From Azospirillum halopraeferens DSM 3675 (GTDB lineage: Bacteria > Pseudomonadota > Alphaproteobacteria > Azospirillales > Azospirillaceae): 64,000 nucleotides of DNA. Location: NCBI RefSeq assembly GCF_000429625.1, contig NZ_AUCF01000009.1:186001-250000 (forward strand), written 5' to 3'. The position numbers were made by a program, and so were the translations under genes. This document shows, piece after piece, positions 25,573-33,499 of this stretch (positions are counted from its first letter, which is position 1; every line of letters begins with the position of its first letter). The notes below the pieces were generated by a model. That model was not told the DNA's origin. It made no database searches and worked only from the letters and a program-made list of their open reading frames with translations.

Positions 25573-26527
25573 TCGCGTCCCAGTTCGCCTCGACCCAATC
25601 GACGGTTTCGGCGACGCCCTGTTCGAAGCCGATCTGCGGCGCCCAGCCGAACTCCCGGCGCGCCTTGCCGGAGTCGATGACGTAGGCGGCATCCTGGCCG
25701 GGGCGTTCCGGCGCGATGTCGGCGACCTCCTCAAGGGTCTTGCCGAGGCGCGCGGCGACCATGGCGACGGCATCGCGCACGGCGATCCCGCCGTCGGGCG
25801 ACAGGTGGTAGCGCTCGCCCACCACACCCGCCTCGAGCATGGCCAGCTCACCCCGCGACACGTCGCGCACCTCGATGTAGGATTTCACCGCAACGCCGCC
25901 GCCGTGAAGTTGAATGCGGTTGCCCATCTTGATGTAAATCACCGTGCGCGGGATGATCTTGAAGAGCTGCTGCCGGGCGCCGTAGACGTTGGTGGCGCGC
26001 ACGAACAGCGCCGGGAAGCCGTACTGCTTCTGGTACACCTTCAGCAGCATGTCCGCAGCGGATTTGGAAGCGGCGTAAGGGGTGCTGGGGTTGTCCGGCG
26101 TGTCTTCGGTGACGGTGCCGACGCAGTTGCCGTAGGCTTCCGGCGAGGAAACGTGCAGATACTTCTTCAGATAGTTCTGCTTGCGCATATGGTTGACGAA
26201 CCGGGCCAGCGCCACCGTGTTGGTCTGGAACCAATGGTCCGGGTGTTCCCAGCTCGGCGCTACCTCGCTCTGGGCGGCGAAGTTGACGATGTAGTCCGGC
26301 CGCTCGCTGTCGAGAAACGCCAGCATGGCGTCGATGTCGCGATTCATGTCGAACTGCGCGAAGCGGAAGCGCGACAGGTCCGGCCGCTGACGGTAGCGCA
26401 GCATGTACGACGGCTTCTCGGGCGACCGGCTGATGCCGATCACCTCGCGCGAGGGGTCGTCGAGCAGCAGGTCGACGAAGTCCTGACCCGAAAAGGCGTT
26501 GCTGCCGATCACCACGTACTTTGCCAT
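25535..26527 (-). CDS. NAD-dependent sugar-nucleotide 4,6-dehydratase-like SDR
   Basis: A 330-residue extended SDR. The glycine motif is VVIGSNAFSGQDFV, the active-site tyrosine and lysine are in YAASKSAAD, and SSPEAYGNC precedes it. VRATNVYGARQQLFKIIPR is characteristic of dTDP-glucose/GDP-mannose 4,6-dehydratase-type proteins. It could make a 4-keto-6-deoxy sugar nucleotide, but the family also includes epimerases and decarboxylases. It lies downstream of the phosphotransferase gene, separated by two strong hairpins, so it may have its own promoter. Confidence 0.83.
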   Translation of the reverse strand: MAKYVVIGSNAFSGQDFVDLLLDDPSREVIGISRSPEKPSYMLRYRQRPDLSRFRFAQFDMNRDIDAMLAFLDSERPDYIVNFAAQSEVAPSWEHPDHWFQTNTVALARFVNHMRKQNYLKKYLHVSSPEAYGNCVGTVTEDTPDNPSTPYAASKSAADMLLKVYQKQYGFPALFVRATNVYGARQQLFKIIPRTVIYIKMGNRIQLHGGGVAVKSYIEVRDVSRGELAMLEAGVVGERYHLSPDGGIAVRDAVAMVAARLGKTLEEVADIAPERPGQDAAYVIDSGKARREFGWAPQIGFEQGVAETVDWVEANWDAIRCSPLDYQHMA

Positions 26528-26558
26528 GCGCCCCTCTGCGGCTGAATGGGATGGGTGC

Positions 26559-26599
26559 GGAGCATCATGCGCGGTGGAACAGGCGGCGCATGATGCTCC
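26559..26599 (-). terminator. 14-bp perfect hairpin upstream of the SDR gene
   Basis: Arms 26559-26572 and 26586-26599 are perfect reverse complements (GGAGCATCATGCGC) with a 13-base loop. It follows a longer hairpin on the same minus-strand path and ends 31 bases before the SDR start. No U-tract follows, so it may be a leader or processing element rather than a classical terminator. Confidence 0.45.
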
Positions 26600-26615
26600 A
26601 TGGTCATTGTTCGTC

Positions 26616-26659
26616 GATCGGATCGCGTCCCGTCGCGGGCGACGGGACGCGATCCGATC
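26616..26659 (-). terminator. 19-bp perfect hairpin at the stop codon of the phosphotransferase gene
   Basis: Arms 26616-26634 and 26641-26659 are perfect 19-bp reverse complements around a 6-base loop; the right arm reaches the TAG stop of the phosphotransferase gene. The stem is very stable. There is no T-run after it on the minus strand, so it is either a non-canonical terminator or an mRNA 3'-end stabiliser. Confidence 0.6.
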
Positions 26660-27687
26660 TAAGGGACGGCGCGGCGCAGCATCGCGCGCGCCTTATCGAG
26701 TTGGGCCATCCGGCGGACGCCGTCGTCGGTGTCCGGCCGGGCGAACCGGCGACGGTTGTCGCCGGCGGGGAGAAAATCGTTGAGCAGAATGCACGTCCAC
26801 TTCAGCCGGTAGAGCGGCAGCAGCAGGTCGAACCGCCGGCGTTCCCGTTCGGGATCCGTCTGGCCGGCCGCCAGGGCGTCGGCAAATGCGGGAAGGAACG
26901 TTTCCGGCACCGGGACCTCGACCTGGGAGAAGAAGTCCCCGATGACCTTCGCGGGGTCGTCCCACCCGGCGTACTCGAAATCGATGAAGGCGAACTGCCC
27001 GGAGTCGTCGATCAGGGCGTTGTGAAAGCCGAAATCGGAGGCCGAGAGGCAGCGGTCCGCCTCGGCCAGGGGCTCCGCCGGGTCGAGGCGCAGCCGGCGG
27101 GCGCCGTCGGTGATATGGCGGTGCAGGACCTCGGCCGCCGGGCGCATGGACGCCTCCACGAAGGCGATGGCGTCGCGGTGCAGGGCGTCGGCCGGTTGCA
27201 TGGCTGCCAGCCGGCGCAGGCGGCGGTCGATCACCCCGAGATGGTCGGCAAGGGAAAAGCAGGCCTCCGATCCCGGCCGCAGGACGCGGGCCTCGGGATG
27301 GTCCTTATGGCGGTTGACGTCGACATGAAACGCGAGGGCCGCCGCCACCGCCGTGGCATCCACCGTGCCGGCCGGAAGGCGGGCGCCGGGGGCATGGGTG
27401 TAGAGTCCGATGCGCCGCATCGGATCCCGCGCCAGCGGCTGCGGCAGGGCCCGCACGCCGCGCGCCCAGGCGAATGCGGCGAAGCCGAACTCCGCCGCCA
27501 GGCGGTCGCGGGTGTCCGCGGGATCGTGGAAGTACAGCTTGGCGAAGAGCGGACCGTCGTCATGGTCGACGCGCAAAGCACGGTTGTTTCCGCCGCCGGC
27601 GATGGCTGCCAGCTCGAACGGTCCGGTTCGTCCGGCGGCGGCAAGCAGGTTGCCGACCGCCCGGCGGGTGTCCGCATCAACCGGCAT
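26659..27687 (-). CDS. APH/choline-kinase-like phosphotransferase
   Basis: About 342 residues from the ATG at 27687 (MPVDADTRRAVGNLLAAAG), overlapping the HAD gene by 11 bases. It has the aminoglycoside-phosphotransferase fold: an N-lobe with GGGNNRALRV and FAKLYF (ATP lysine), the catalytic loop SASDFGFHNALID (Asp and Asn in place), and the metal site FIDFEYAGWDDPAKVIGDFF. Members phosphorylate small alcohols, sugars or choline. Coupling to a HAD phosphatase and a dehydrogenase in one operon points to a sugar or polyol intermediate of glycan synthesis, not antibiotic resistance (inference). Confidence 0.83.
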   Translation of the reverse strand: MPVDADTRRAVGNLLAAAGRTGPFELAAIAGGGNNRALRVDHDDGPLFAKLYFHDPADTRDRLAAEFGFAAFAWARGVRALPQPLARDPMRRIGLYTHAPGARLPAGTVDATAVAAALAFHVDVNRHKDHPEARVLRPGSEACFSLADHLGVIDRRLRRLAAMQPADALHRDAIAFVEASMRPAAEVLHRHITDGARRLRLDPAEPLAEADRCLSASDFGFHNALIDDSGQFAFIDFEYAGWDDPAKVIGDFFSQVEVPVPETFLPAFADALAAGQTDPERERRRFDLLLPLYRLKWTCILLNDFLPAGDNRRRFARPDTDDGVRRMAQLDKARAMLRRAVP

Positions 27688-28303
27688 GGACCGGGGCGCC
27701 GAGCAGGCGTCCGGCAAGCGCGGTCCATGTGGCGGCACGCTCGAACGGCAGGTCGTCACCGTCGTGCGCGCCGTTGGGATCGAACAGGATGCGCGCGGTC
27801 CGGGCGGGGAAGGCCGGTTCCGCAAGGAACTCCGGCAGATCGTCGACGAACACCGTTCGCGTCTCGGCGCCGATGCGGGCCAGCTTGGCGTCCTTCGTCA
27901 GCTCGAAGAACACCCGCTCCGGCGCCAGCCCGATGGCCCCCGGATCGAAGAATCCCTGCGCTTCCAGCCATCCGCGCGCCGCGGCGTGCAGATCGTACGC
28001 TTCGCCGAGGTAGGGTGTGCGCGTCTTGTGGCTGACGATGCAGACGTCCACGCCTTCGGCGACGCACCGCCGGAAGAAGTCCAGCACCCCGGGGAACGGT
28101 TCGGCCAGTTCCATGCGGGCGCCATAAATGTAGCCCTGCAGCCGGGTCCAGTCGTCCTCACGGTCGATCGCGCGCAGGTGGTTGCGCACACCGGCTTTGG
28201 TCGGTACGACCTCGGCCGGAATGAGGTCGAGTTCGCGCGCCGCCGCATAGAACACGTCGTCATAGCGGACGATGGTGTTGTCGAAGTCGATGCCGATCCG
28301 CAT
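27677..28303 (-). CDS. HAD-superfamily hydrolase
   Basis: A 208-residue protein from MRIGIDFDNTIVRYDDVFY at 28303. HAD motif I is DFDNT (two aspartates), motif II is the serine in CIVSHKTRTPY, and the late acidic motif is TVFVDDLPEFL. A helical cap lies between residues about 20 and 90. It should hydrolyse a phosphate from a small metabolite. It is translationally linked to the phosphotransferase gene by an 11-base overlap, an unusual kinase-phosphatase pairing. It is not obviously GmhB, whose zinc-binding cysteines are absent. Confidence 0.83.
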   Translation of the reverse strand: MRIGIDFDNTIVRYDDVFYAAARELDLIPAEVVPTKAGVRNHLRAIDREDDWTRLQGYIYGARMELAEPFPGVLDFFRRCVAEGVDVCIVSHKTRTPYLGEAYDLHAAARGWLEAQGFFDPGAIGLAPERVFFELTKDAKLARIGAETRTVFVDDLPEFLAEPAFPARTARILFDPNGAHDGDDLPFERAATWTALAGRLLGAPVHAG

Positions 28304-28398
28304 GGAGTCGTCTTTCCGCGCCAGGCAGGTACCCCGACTCCGCCTCCCTTCGGGCGGGTTCGGCAAGACCTGCGAATTCCCCCGGGCCTGCCGGTGTC

Positions 28399-28430
28399 TC
28401 CGGACCGGGCCGCCGGTGGCCCGAACCGGA
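28399..28430 (-). other. Imperfect hairpin between the alcohol dehydrogenase and HAD genes
   Basis: TCCGG (28399-28403) plus CGGGCC (28406-28411) pair with GGCCCG (28418-28423) plus CCGGA (28426-28430), leaving a 2x2 internal loop and a 6-base loop. It begins eight bases after the dehydrogenase stop on the minus strand. It may partly separate the upstream and downstream halves of the operon; there is no T-run. Confidence 0.35.
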
Positions 28431-28438
28431 GCATCCCG

Positions 28439-29476
28439 TCACAGCGACATGTCGATCACCGGACGTCCGACGCGGCCGGCTTCCAGGTCGTCGAGGACGG
28501 CGTTGATCTCTTCCAGGCGGTAGGGCGCCGACAGCAGCGGTTCCACGTTGATACGGCCGGCCGCGATCAGACGGGCGAAACGCGGGTAGTCGCGGTCGGG
28601 CACGCTGTCACCGCCCCAGGTGCCCAGCACGCTCTTGCCGTCGTTGAACAGGCGCGGATCGAAGGTGACGTTCTCGCCGTGCCGGGCATTGCCGACGATC
28701 ACCGCCTTGCCGCCCTGCGGGCGCACGCAGCGGGCCGCCTGGACCATGACGGCCGGCAGGCCGGTCGCCTCGATCGCAACGTCCGCACCGCCGCCGGTGA
28801 TCGCCTGGATCTCCGCCACCGGGTCGCCCGCCGCGGGGTCGATGACGTGGTTGGCGCCGAAGCGCAGCGCCAGCTCGCGCTTGGCGGGATTGGGATCGAC
28901 GGCGATCACCGGGGCGCAGCCGGACGCGACGGCACCCATGATGGCGCTCTGGCCGACGCCGCCGGCGCCGAAGATGGCGATGCTCTGCCCCGGCCCCGGA
29001 GAGGCGGTGTTGACCACCGCGCCGAACCCGGTGGGCAGCGCGCAGCCCAGCATGATCGCCGTCTTCAGGTCGAGTCCGGCCATGAGCCTGGTGACCCGGT
29101 TCTCGGCGACCACGGCGTGGCGCATGAAGGTGGTGACGCCGCCCGCGTTCACCGGGCGGCCGCTCCAGTCGTACACGGACCCCGGAACGTTGGCGCCGCT
29201 GCCCTTGATCCAGGACAGGATCACGGTGTCGCCGGGGGCCACCTTGGTCACCCCGGCGCCGACCTCCAGCACCGTGCCCGAGCCTTCGTGGCCGAGGCAG
29301 TGCGGAACGAAGGGATCGGCACCGCGATGGCCGCGCGCCTCCAGGACCTGCGTGTGGCAGGCGCCGCTGAAGGCGATCTCGACGAGAACCTGCCCCGGCT
29401 TGAGGGCGGGAATGCCGAGTTCGACGACTTCCAGCGGCTTGCCGAGTTCGACCAGGATGGCAGCTTGGGTCTTCAT
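28439..29476 (-). CDS. Zinc-dependent alcohol dehydrogenase (MDR family, no structural-zinc lobe)
   Basis: A 345-residue medium-chain dehydrogenase. Catalytic zinc ligands are visible: Cys in SGACHTQVL, His-Glu in LGHEGSGTV and Cys in MLGCALPTGFGAV. The NAD-binding motif is IFGAGGVGQSAI, and an acidic VDPNP after it fits NAD rather than NADP. The four cysteines of the structural-zinc lobe are missing; the region reads SWIKGSGANVPGSV instead. It would oxidise or reduce an alcohol/aldehyde intermediate. It lies between the split transketolase and the HAD/phosphotransferase pair in a same-strand run of genes, so it probably acts in the same pathway. Confidence 0.9.
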   Translation of the reverse strand: MKTQAAILVELGKPLEVVELGIPALKPGQVLVEIAFSGACHTQVLEARGHRGADPFVPHCLGHEGSGTVLEVGAGVTKVAPGDTVILSWIKGSGANVPGSVYDWSGRPVNAGGVTTFMRHAVVAENRVTRLMAGLDLKTAIMLGCALPTGFGAVVNTASPGPGQSIAIFGAGGVGQSAIMGAVASGCAPVIAVDPNPAKRELALRFGANHVIDPAAGDPVAEIQAITGGGADVAIEATGLPAVMVQAARCVRPQGGKAVIVGNARHGENVTFDPRLFNDGKSVLGTWGGDSVPDRDYPRFARLIAAGRINVEPLLSAPYRLEEINAVLDDLEAGRVGRPVIDMSL

Positions 29477-29534
29477 GGGGTGTCTTTCCGGACGGCGGTT
29501 GGGCGGGGCGGGCCGAGGGGGTGGGGGCGGACCG

Positions 29535-30467
29535 TCAGGCGGCCGGCGCCAGGGCGCCGAGGATGCGGTCGGTCATCGCGTCGACCGTCAGGCCGTTGAG
29601 GTGGCGGGCGTGCTCGACCTCGCCGGCCTCGTGGATGAAGTGGTCTTGCGTTCCGAAGCGCAACAGACGCCCGCGTCCCGGCGCCGGCCGGTCGGCAAGC
29701 CATTCGGCGACCGCGGCTCCGAAGCCGCCGATCAGGCTGTGCTCCTCGATGGTGGCGACCAGGGGAAAACGGTCGAAGGCGTCGCGCAGCCGGTCCTCGT
29801 CCAGCGGCTTGACGCTGACGGCGCTGACCACGCAGGCGGAAATGCCGCGCCCGGCCAGGCGCTCCGCCACCGCCAGCACCTCCGGCAGCAGCGTGCCGAC
29901 GCCCAGCAGGCACACGTCGGTGCCCTCGCGCAGGACCAGGCTGCGGCCGATGGTGATGGCGGGCACCTCGGTGTGGACGGCCGGTTCACCTTTCTTGCCG
30001 ATGCGCATGTAGACCGGGCCGGGGTGGGCGAGGGCGGCACGCAGGCAGCCGCGCACCTCGGCGGCATCGGCCGGAGCCAGGACGGTCATGCCCGGAAGGG
30101 CGCGCAGGAACGCCATATCCTCGCACGAGTGGTGGGTCGGGCCGAGCGACGCGTAGCCCAGGCCCGAGCCGACACCGACGATCACCACCGGAACATCGTG
30201 GTAGCAGACGTCGAGACGGATCTGTTCCAGCACACGGGTGGTGATGAAGGGCGTGATGGTGTACGCGACCGGCCGCATCCCGGACAGCGCCAGACCGGAG
30301 GCCACCCCGATCATGTTCGCCTCAGCGACCCCGCAGTTGACGAAGCGGTCGGGACAGGCATCCTTGAAACGGTCGAACAGCTTGTTGCCGATGTCGCCGG
30401 ACAGCATGACGACCCTGGGGTCGGCGGCGGCGGCCCTGGTGATCTCGTCCGCGAAGGCGTTTCTCAT
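29535..30467 (-). CDS. Transketolase-like protein, C-terminal subunit
   Basis: A 310-residue protein with the pyrimidine-binding and C-terminal domains of transketolase/DXS. The start at 30467 overlaps the stop of the N-terminal subunit as ATGA. The catalytic glutamate is in NCGVAEANMIGVASGLALSG; GVGSGLGYASLGPTHHSCED follows, then a C-terminal domain starting ITIGRSLVLREG. Together with the upstream subunit it forms a complete TPP enzyme that can transfer a two-carbon ketol unit. Its place in a glycan locus suggests work on an unusual sugar rather than pentose phosphate metabolism (inference). Confidence 0.92.
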   Translation of the reverse strand: MRNAFADEITRAAAADPRVVMLSGDIGNKLFDRFKDACPDRFVNCGVAEANMIGVASGLALSGMRPVAYTITPFITTRVLEQIRLDVCYHDVPVVIVGVGSGLGYASLGPTHHSCEDMAFLRALPGMTVLAPADAAEVRGCLRAALAHPGPVYMRIGKKGEPAVHTEVPAITIGRSLVLREGTDVCLLGVGTLLPEVLAVAERLAGRGISACVVSAVSVKPLDEDRLRDAFDRFPLVATIEEHSLIGGFGAAVAEWLADRPAPGRGRLLRFGTQDHFIHEAGEVEHARHLNGLTVDAMTDRILGALAPAA

Positions 30468-31306
30468 GACAGGCCAAGCTCCTTCTTCGCCCGCTCGACC
30501 TCGTCGGCCTTGGGGATGCGGTAATGCCAGTTGTTGTCGTCTTCCATGAACGACACGCCCTTGCCCTTGACCGTATGGGCGATGATGGCGACCGGCTTCC
30601 CGCTGCCGTTGGGCACCCGCTCCATCAGGCGGACCAGCGCGTCCACATCGTGCCCGTCCACCTCGTGTGCGTCCCAGCCGAAGGCCGCCCACTTGTCCCG
30701 CAGCGGGGCCAGCGCCAGGGTTTCGTTGCTGCGGCCCGTAGCCTGCCATTTGTTGTAGTCGACGATGACGCAGACATTGTCCAGCGTCCGGGCCGGAGCG
30801 AACATCGCCGCTTCCCAAACCGATCCTTCATTGCATTCGCCATCGCTGAGCAGAGCGAAGACACGGTGGGCGCGACCCTGAATGCGGGCGGCGAGCGCCA
30901 TCCCCAGCCCGATGGGCAGTCCATGGCCGAGTGATCCGGTGGCCGCCTCGACCCCCGGAACGCAGTTCGGGCCGGGATGTTCGGCCAGGGCCGCCCCGTC
31001 CGTGTTATAGGCGTCCAGGATGGCACGGGGGAAGAATCCGCGTTCGGCCAGGGCGGCGTACAGCGCAGTGGCGGCATGCCCCTTGCTGAGGATGAAGCGG
31101 TCGCGGTCGGGATCGTCCGCACGCTGCGGGTCGATGCGCAGAACGGCCCAGTAGGCGGCCGTCACGATGTCGATGCACGACAGCGCCGAGCCAAGGTGCG
31201 GCGTCCCGGCCATGTGGGACATCTCCACCACCCGGCCTCTCAGGCGGGCGGCGATGGCCTTCAGTTCGGCGGTGTCAGGGCGGTCCGCGACGGCTGCAAT
31301 GTCCAT
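30464..31306 (-). CDS. Transketolase-like protein, N-terminal (TPP-binding) subunit
   Basis: About 280 residues if started at the ATG at 31306 (MDIAAVADRPDTAELKAIAARLRG); an upstream ATG at 31345 would add 13 residues but has no ribosome site. The TPP-binding motif is GDGECNEGSVWEAAMFA...VDYNKWQATG. SKGHAATALYAAL and GSLGHGLPIGLGMALAARI are standard for the family. This is the first gene of a minus-strand run (31306 down to 26659) with the C-terminal subunit, alcohol dehydrogenase, HAD phosphatase and phosphotransferase. Confidence 0.92.
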   Translation of the reverse strand: MDIAAVADRPDTAELKAIAARLRGRVVEMSHMAGTPHLGSALSCIDIVTAAYWAVLRIDPQRADDPDRDRFILSKGHAATALYAALAERGFFPRAILDAYNTDGAALAEHPGPNCVPGVEAATGSLGHGLPIGLGMALAARIQGRAHRVFALLSDGECNEGSVWEAAMFAPARTLDNVCVIVDYNKWQATGRSNETLALAPLRDKWAAFGWDAHEVDGHDVDALVRLMERVPNGSGKPVAIIAHTVKGKGVSFMEDDNNWHYRIPKADEVERAKKELGLS

Positions 31307-31619
31307 TCCAGTCTCGCTTCTCAGGGGTGTGGGCGCGCTGTGCATTGCGAACCGCGGGTCCGGCGCCGCGCACGCAACCGGGTCGGCACCATAGCTACGG
31401 CAAACCGGATACGCCTTTCCTCAGGCGTCAGGGCATACCTACCGGAGCAAGGATCGACTTGTCAAACTGAAGAGAACGGAGCACGGGGAGTCGACGCGCA
31501 CTCATGCTGAGAAAGCCATCTCTTCCATACTCGCAACGGGTCGTGGGCGTGTCCTTGACACATCGACCCGGGCACTCTTACGGTGCGGCAGCCGTCCGGT
31601 TGCGTCACGGTAGGTGTAC
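31307..31619. promoter_or_regulatory. Divergent promoter region between transketolase and glycosyltransferase-ankyrin genes
   Basis: This 313-base gap carries no credible gene. It contains a perfect TTGACA on each strand. Plus strand: 31555-31560, followed after 18 bases by TACGGT (31579-31584), placing a transcript start about 30 bases before the glycosyltransferase ATG. Minus strand: 31465-31460, with only weak -10 options (TAGGTA around 31441-31436). The region probably fires both operons. Confidence 0.45.
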
Positions 31620-33422
31620 ATGCAATCCTTGTTCACGCTCGTCGTTCCGACGTACAACCGTTCCCATCTCCTGTCCGCTCTTCTGCGTATGCTGTCGGCG
31701 CAAGGGGCGGACTTTCCGGTCATGGTGCTGGATTCGGGGCGCGAGGAACACCGTGCGCACACCCGTGCCCTGTTGCCCGCCGTCGATCTCCGGGTCGACT
31801 ACCGGGAGTACGACTCGGCAACGGCGCCTTTCGACAAGTTCCGCGACGGTTTCCTGCACGTGACCACGCCGTACTGCGCCCTCTGCGCCGACGACGATCT
31901 GGTCATGGTGGACGGCGTGCGTGCCTGCGTCGACGTTCTGGAGCGGGCCCCCGACCATGTGGCGGCCCACGGCTACTACTTTTCTTTTCTCGACCAGGGG
32001 CATCGCGGCGTCGATCTGCTGAACGTGCCCTACTATGGTCCGGGCATCGCCGGTGATGGCGCCCTCGGCCGGATCGGGGAGCTTCTACACAATTATCAGG
32101 CGATAACGTACGCGGTGTACCGCACGTCTGCATTGCAGAGAATCTTTTCCCGGCTGGCTGCGGTGCGCAGCGTCATGTTCGCCGAACTCCTGTCGGGCGT
32201 GATGACCGCGGCCATGGGCAAGGTGGCCCGCGTTCCCTGTGTCTACAACGGCCGCAGCGCACGCCCGTCGGAGCATTACGAGAACTGGCATCCGCTGGAG
32301 TGGCTGATCCGCGATCCGGCCGGTCTGGCGGTCGCGTATGCCGGGTACCGCGACATCCTCCTGTCCGAACTGGCGGAGCGCCCGGACCTGGAGCCGGTGG
32401 CGGACGGGGGCGCGCGCGCGCTGGACCTCATGCACGTCTTCTTCCTGATGCGCAACGCGGCCTTCGACGTGCGGCGGGACAGCCACGGGTTCATCATCCG
32501 GCAGGTGCTGAGCGGACGCTCCCCGGCAGAGTTCTGGTCCGACGATGCGATCCAGGGACCGCTGCACGATCAGCACTACGCCGAACTGAACCGGGACGAT
32601 GACACGGTGGGCGCCGCCGCCGGCTCCTGGCCGCGGGCCATCACGACGCCGCAGCGGGTCTATACGGTTCACGAAGCCTTCGACCGCACGCTGGGCCGTC
32701 TGGTCGGTGCCGAAGGGGTGGCCGCAGTGGCTGCCCGTATGGATGCGTACCGTCCGGCGTTCGCCGACATCGATCTGATCATGGCGGCTCATCACGGCGA
32801 CCGGCAGCGGATCGAGGAGATCTTCGCCGCCGCCGTCGTGCCCGCGGGCATTGTCAACGAAGCGCTGGAGCAGGCGGTCTACAAGGGGCACACCGCCATC
32901 GTCCGGTTCCTGGCCGGGCAGGGGGCGGACGTCCGGGCACAGGACAGCAGGCTGCTGTTCGCGGCGGTGAACGCCGACCACTGGGATGCCGCGGTCGCGC
33001 TGGTCGAGTTCGGCGCCGACCCGCACGCGCGCGACGGCGCGCTGCTGCGCACGCTGGAGGGGCGGCCGGACAATCCGCTCCGCCAACACCTCGCCCGTGC
33101 CGGCCTGCCGGCCTTGCGGCGGGCCGCCGCCGCCGGCGATCGGGATGCCGTGCTCCGCCTCATCGCCGACGGCATCGACCTGGCGCAAGCCGGGCCCGAC
33201 GCCCTGCGGGACGCCCTGACCCATGGTCACGGGCGAATTGCCGCATATCTCTATGCATCCATTCTCGCTGCCGGCGCCGAGCGGGACGATCGGGACTGCC
33301 TGCAGCGGGTTCTCGACTGTCCGATGCATGATGGCCCGGCGATTGCCTGCGCCGCGTCGATTGCGCGGGCGCACGGCCATGACGCGGCGGCGACGCTGCT
33401 GGCCCGCGCCGCCGCGGGTTGA
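31620..33422 (+). CDS. Glycosyltransferase/ankyrin fusion (glycosyltransferase N-terminal)
   Basis: A 600-residue protein from the ATG at 31620, with AGG five bases upstream. Residues 1-270 form a GT-A-like glycosyltransferase with FTLVVPTYNRSHLLSALL, VLDSG, FDKFRDGFLHVTTPYC and CADDD (about residues 88-92, likely metal site), then ENWHPLEWL. The same signature occurs in the genes at 40069 and 54203. Residues about 395-590 hold ankyrin-type repeats (GHTAIVRFLAGQGADVRAQ, DAAVALVEFGADPHARDGA). The domain order is the reverse of the two other ankyrin fusions here. Probably cytoplasmic; donor and acceptor unknown. Confidence 0.85.
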   Translation: MQSLFTLVVPTYNRSHLLSALLRMLSAQGADFPVMVLDSGREEHRAHTRALLPAVDLRVDYREYDSATAPFDKFRDGFLHVTTPYCALCADDDLVMVDGVRACVDVLERAPDHVAAHGYYFSFLDQGHRGVDLLNVPYYGPGIAGDGALGRIGELLHNYQAITYAVYRTSALQRIFSRLAAVRSVMFAELLSGVMTAAMGKVARVPCVYNGRSARPSEHYENWHPLEWLIRDPAGLAVAYAGYRDILLSELAERPDLEPVADGGARALDLMHVFFLMRNAAFDVRRDSHGFIIRQVLSGRSPAEFWSDDAIQGPLHDQHYAELNRDDDTVGAAAGSWPRAITTPQRVYTVHEAFDRTLGRLVGAEGVAAVAARMDAYRPAFADIDLIMAAHHGDRQRIEEIFAAAVVPAGIVNEALEQAVYKGHTAIVRFLAGQGADVRAQDSRLLFAAVNADHWDAAVALVEFGADPHARDGALLRTLEGRPDNPLRQHLARAGLPALRRAAAAGDRDAVLRLIADGIDLAQAGPDALRDALTHGHGRIAAYLYASILAAGAERDDRDCLQRVLDCPMHDGPAIACAASIARAHGHDAAATLLARAAAG

Positions 33423-33499
33423 GCCCGCCGGGCTGCCCTGGACCGTGCCGGCGGATTCTGATATCCAACGGTATCCGATCTTCTCGTCCGGCGAAGGCC

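Noticed and set aside
26659..27687. Aminoglycoside resistance gene
   Set aside because: The fold is shared, but the gene is coupled to a HAD phosphatase within a run of sugar-type genes; a metabolic kinase is the better reading.
33425..33454. 7-bp inverted repeat (CCGCCGG/CCGGCGG) after the glycosyltransferase-ankyrin gene
   Set aside because: Short arms with a 16-base loop and no T-run; common by chance in GC-rich sequence.
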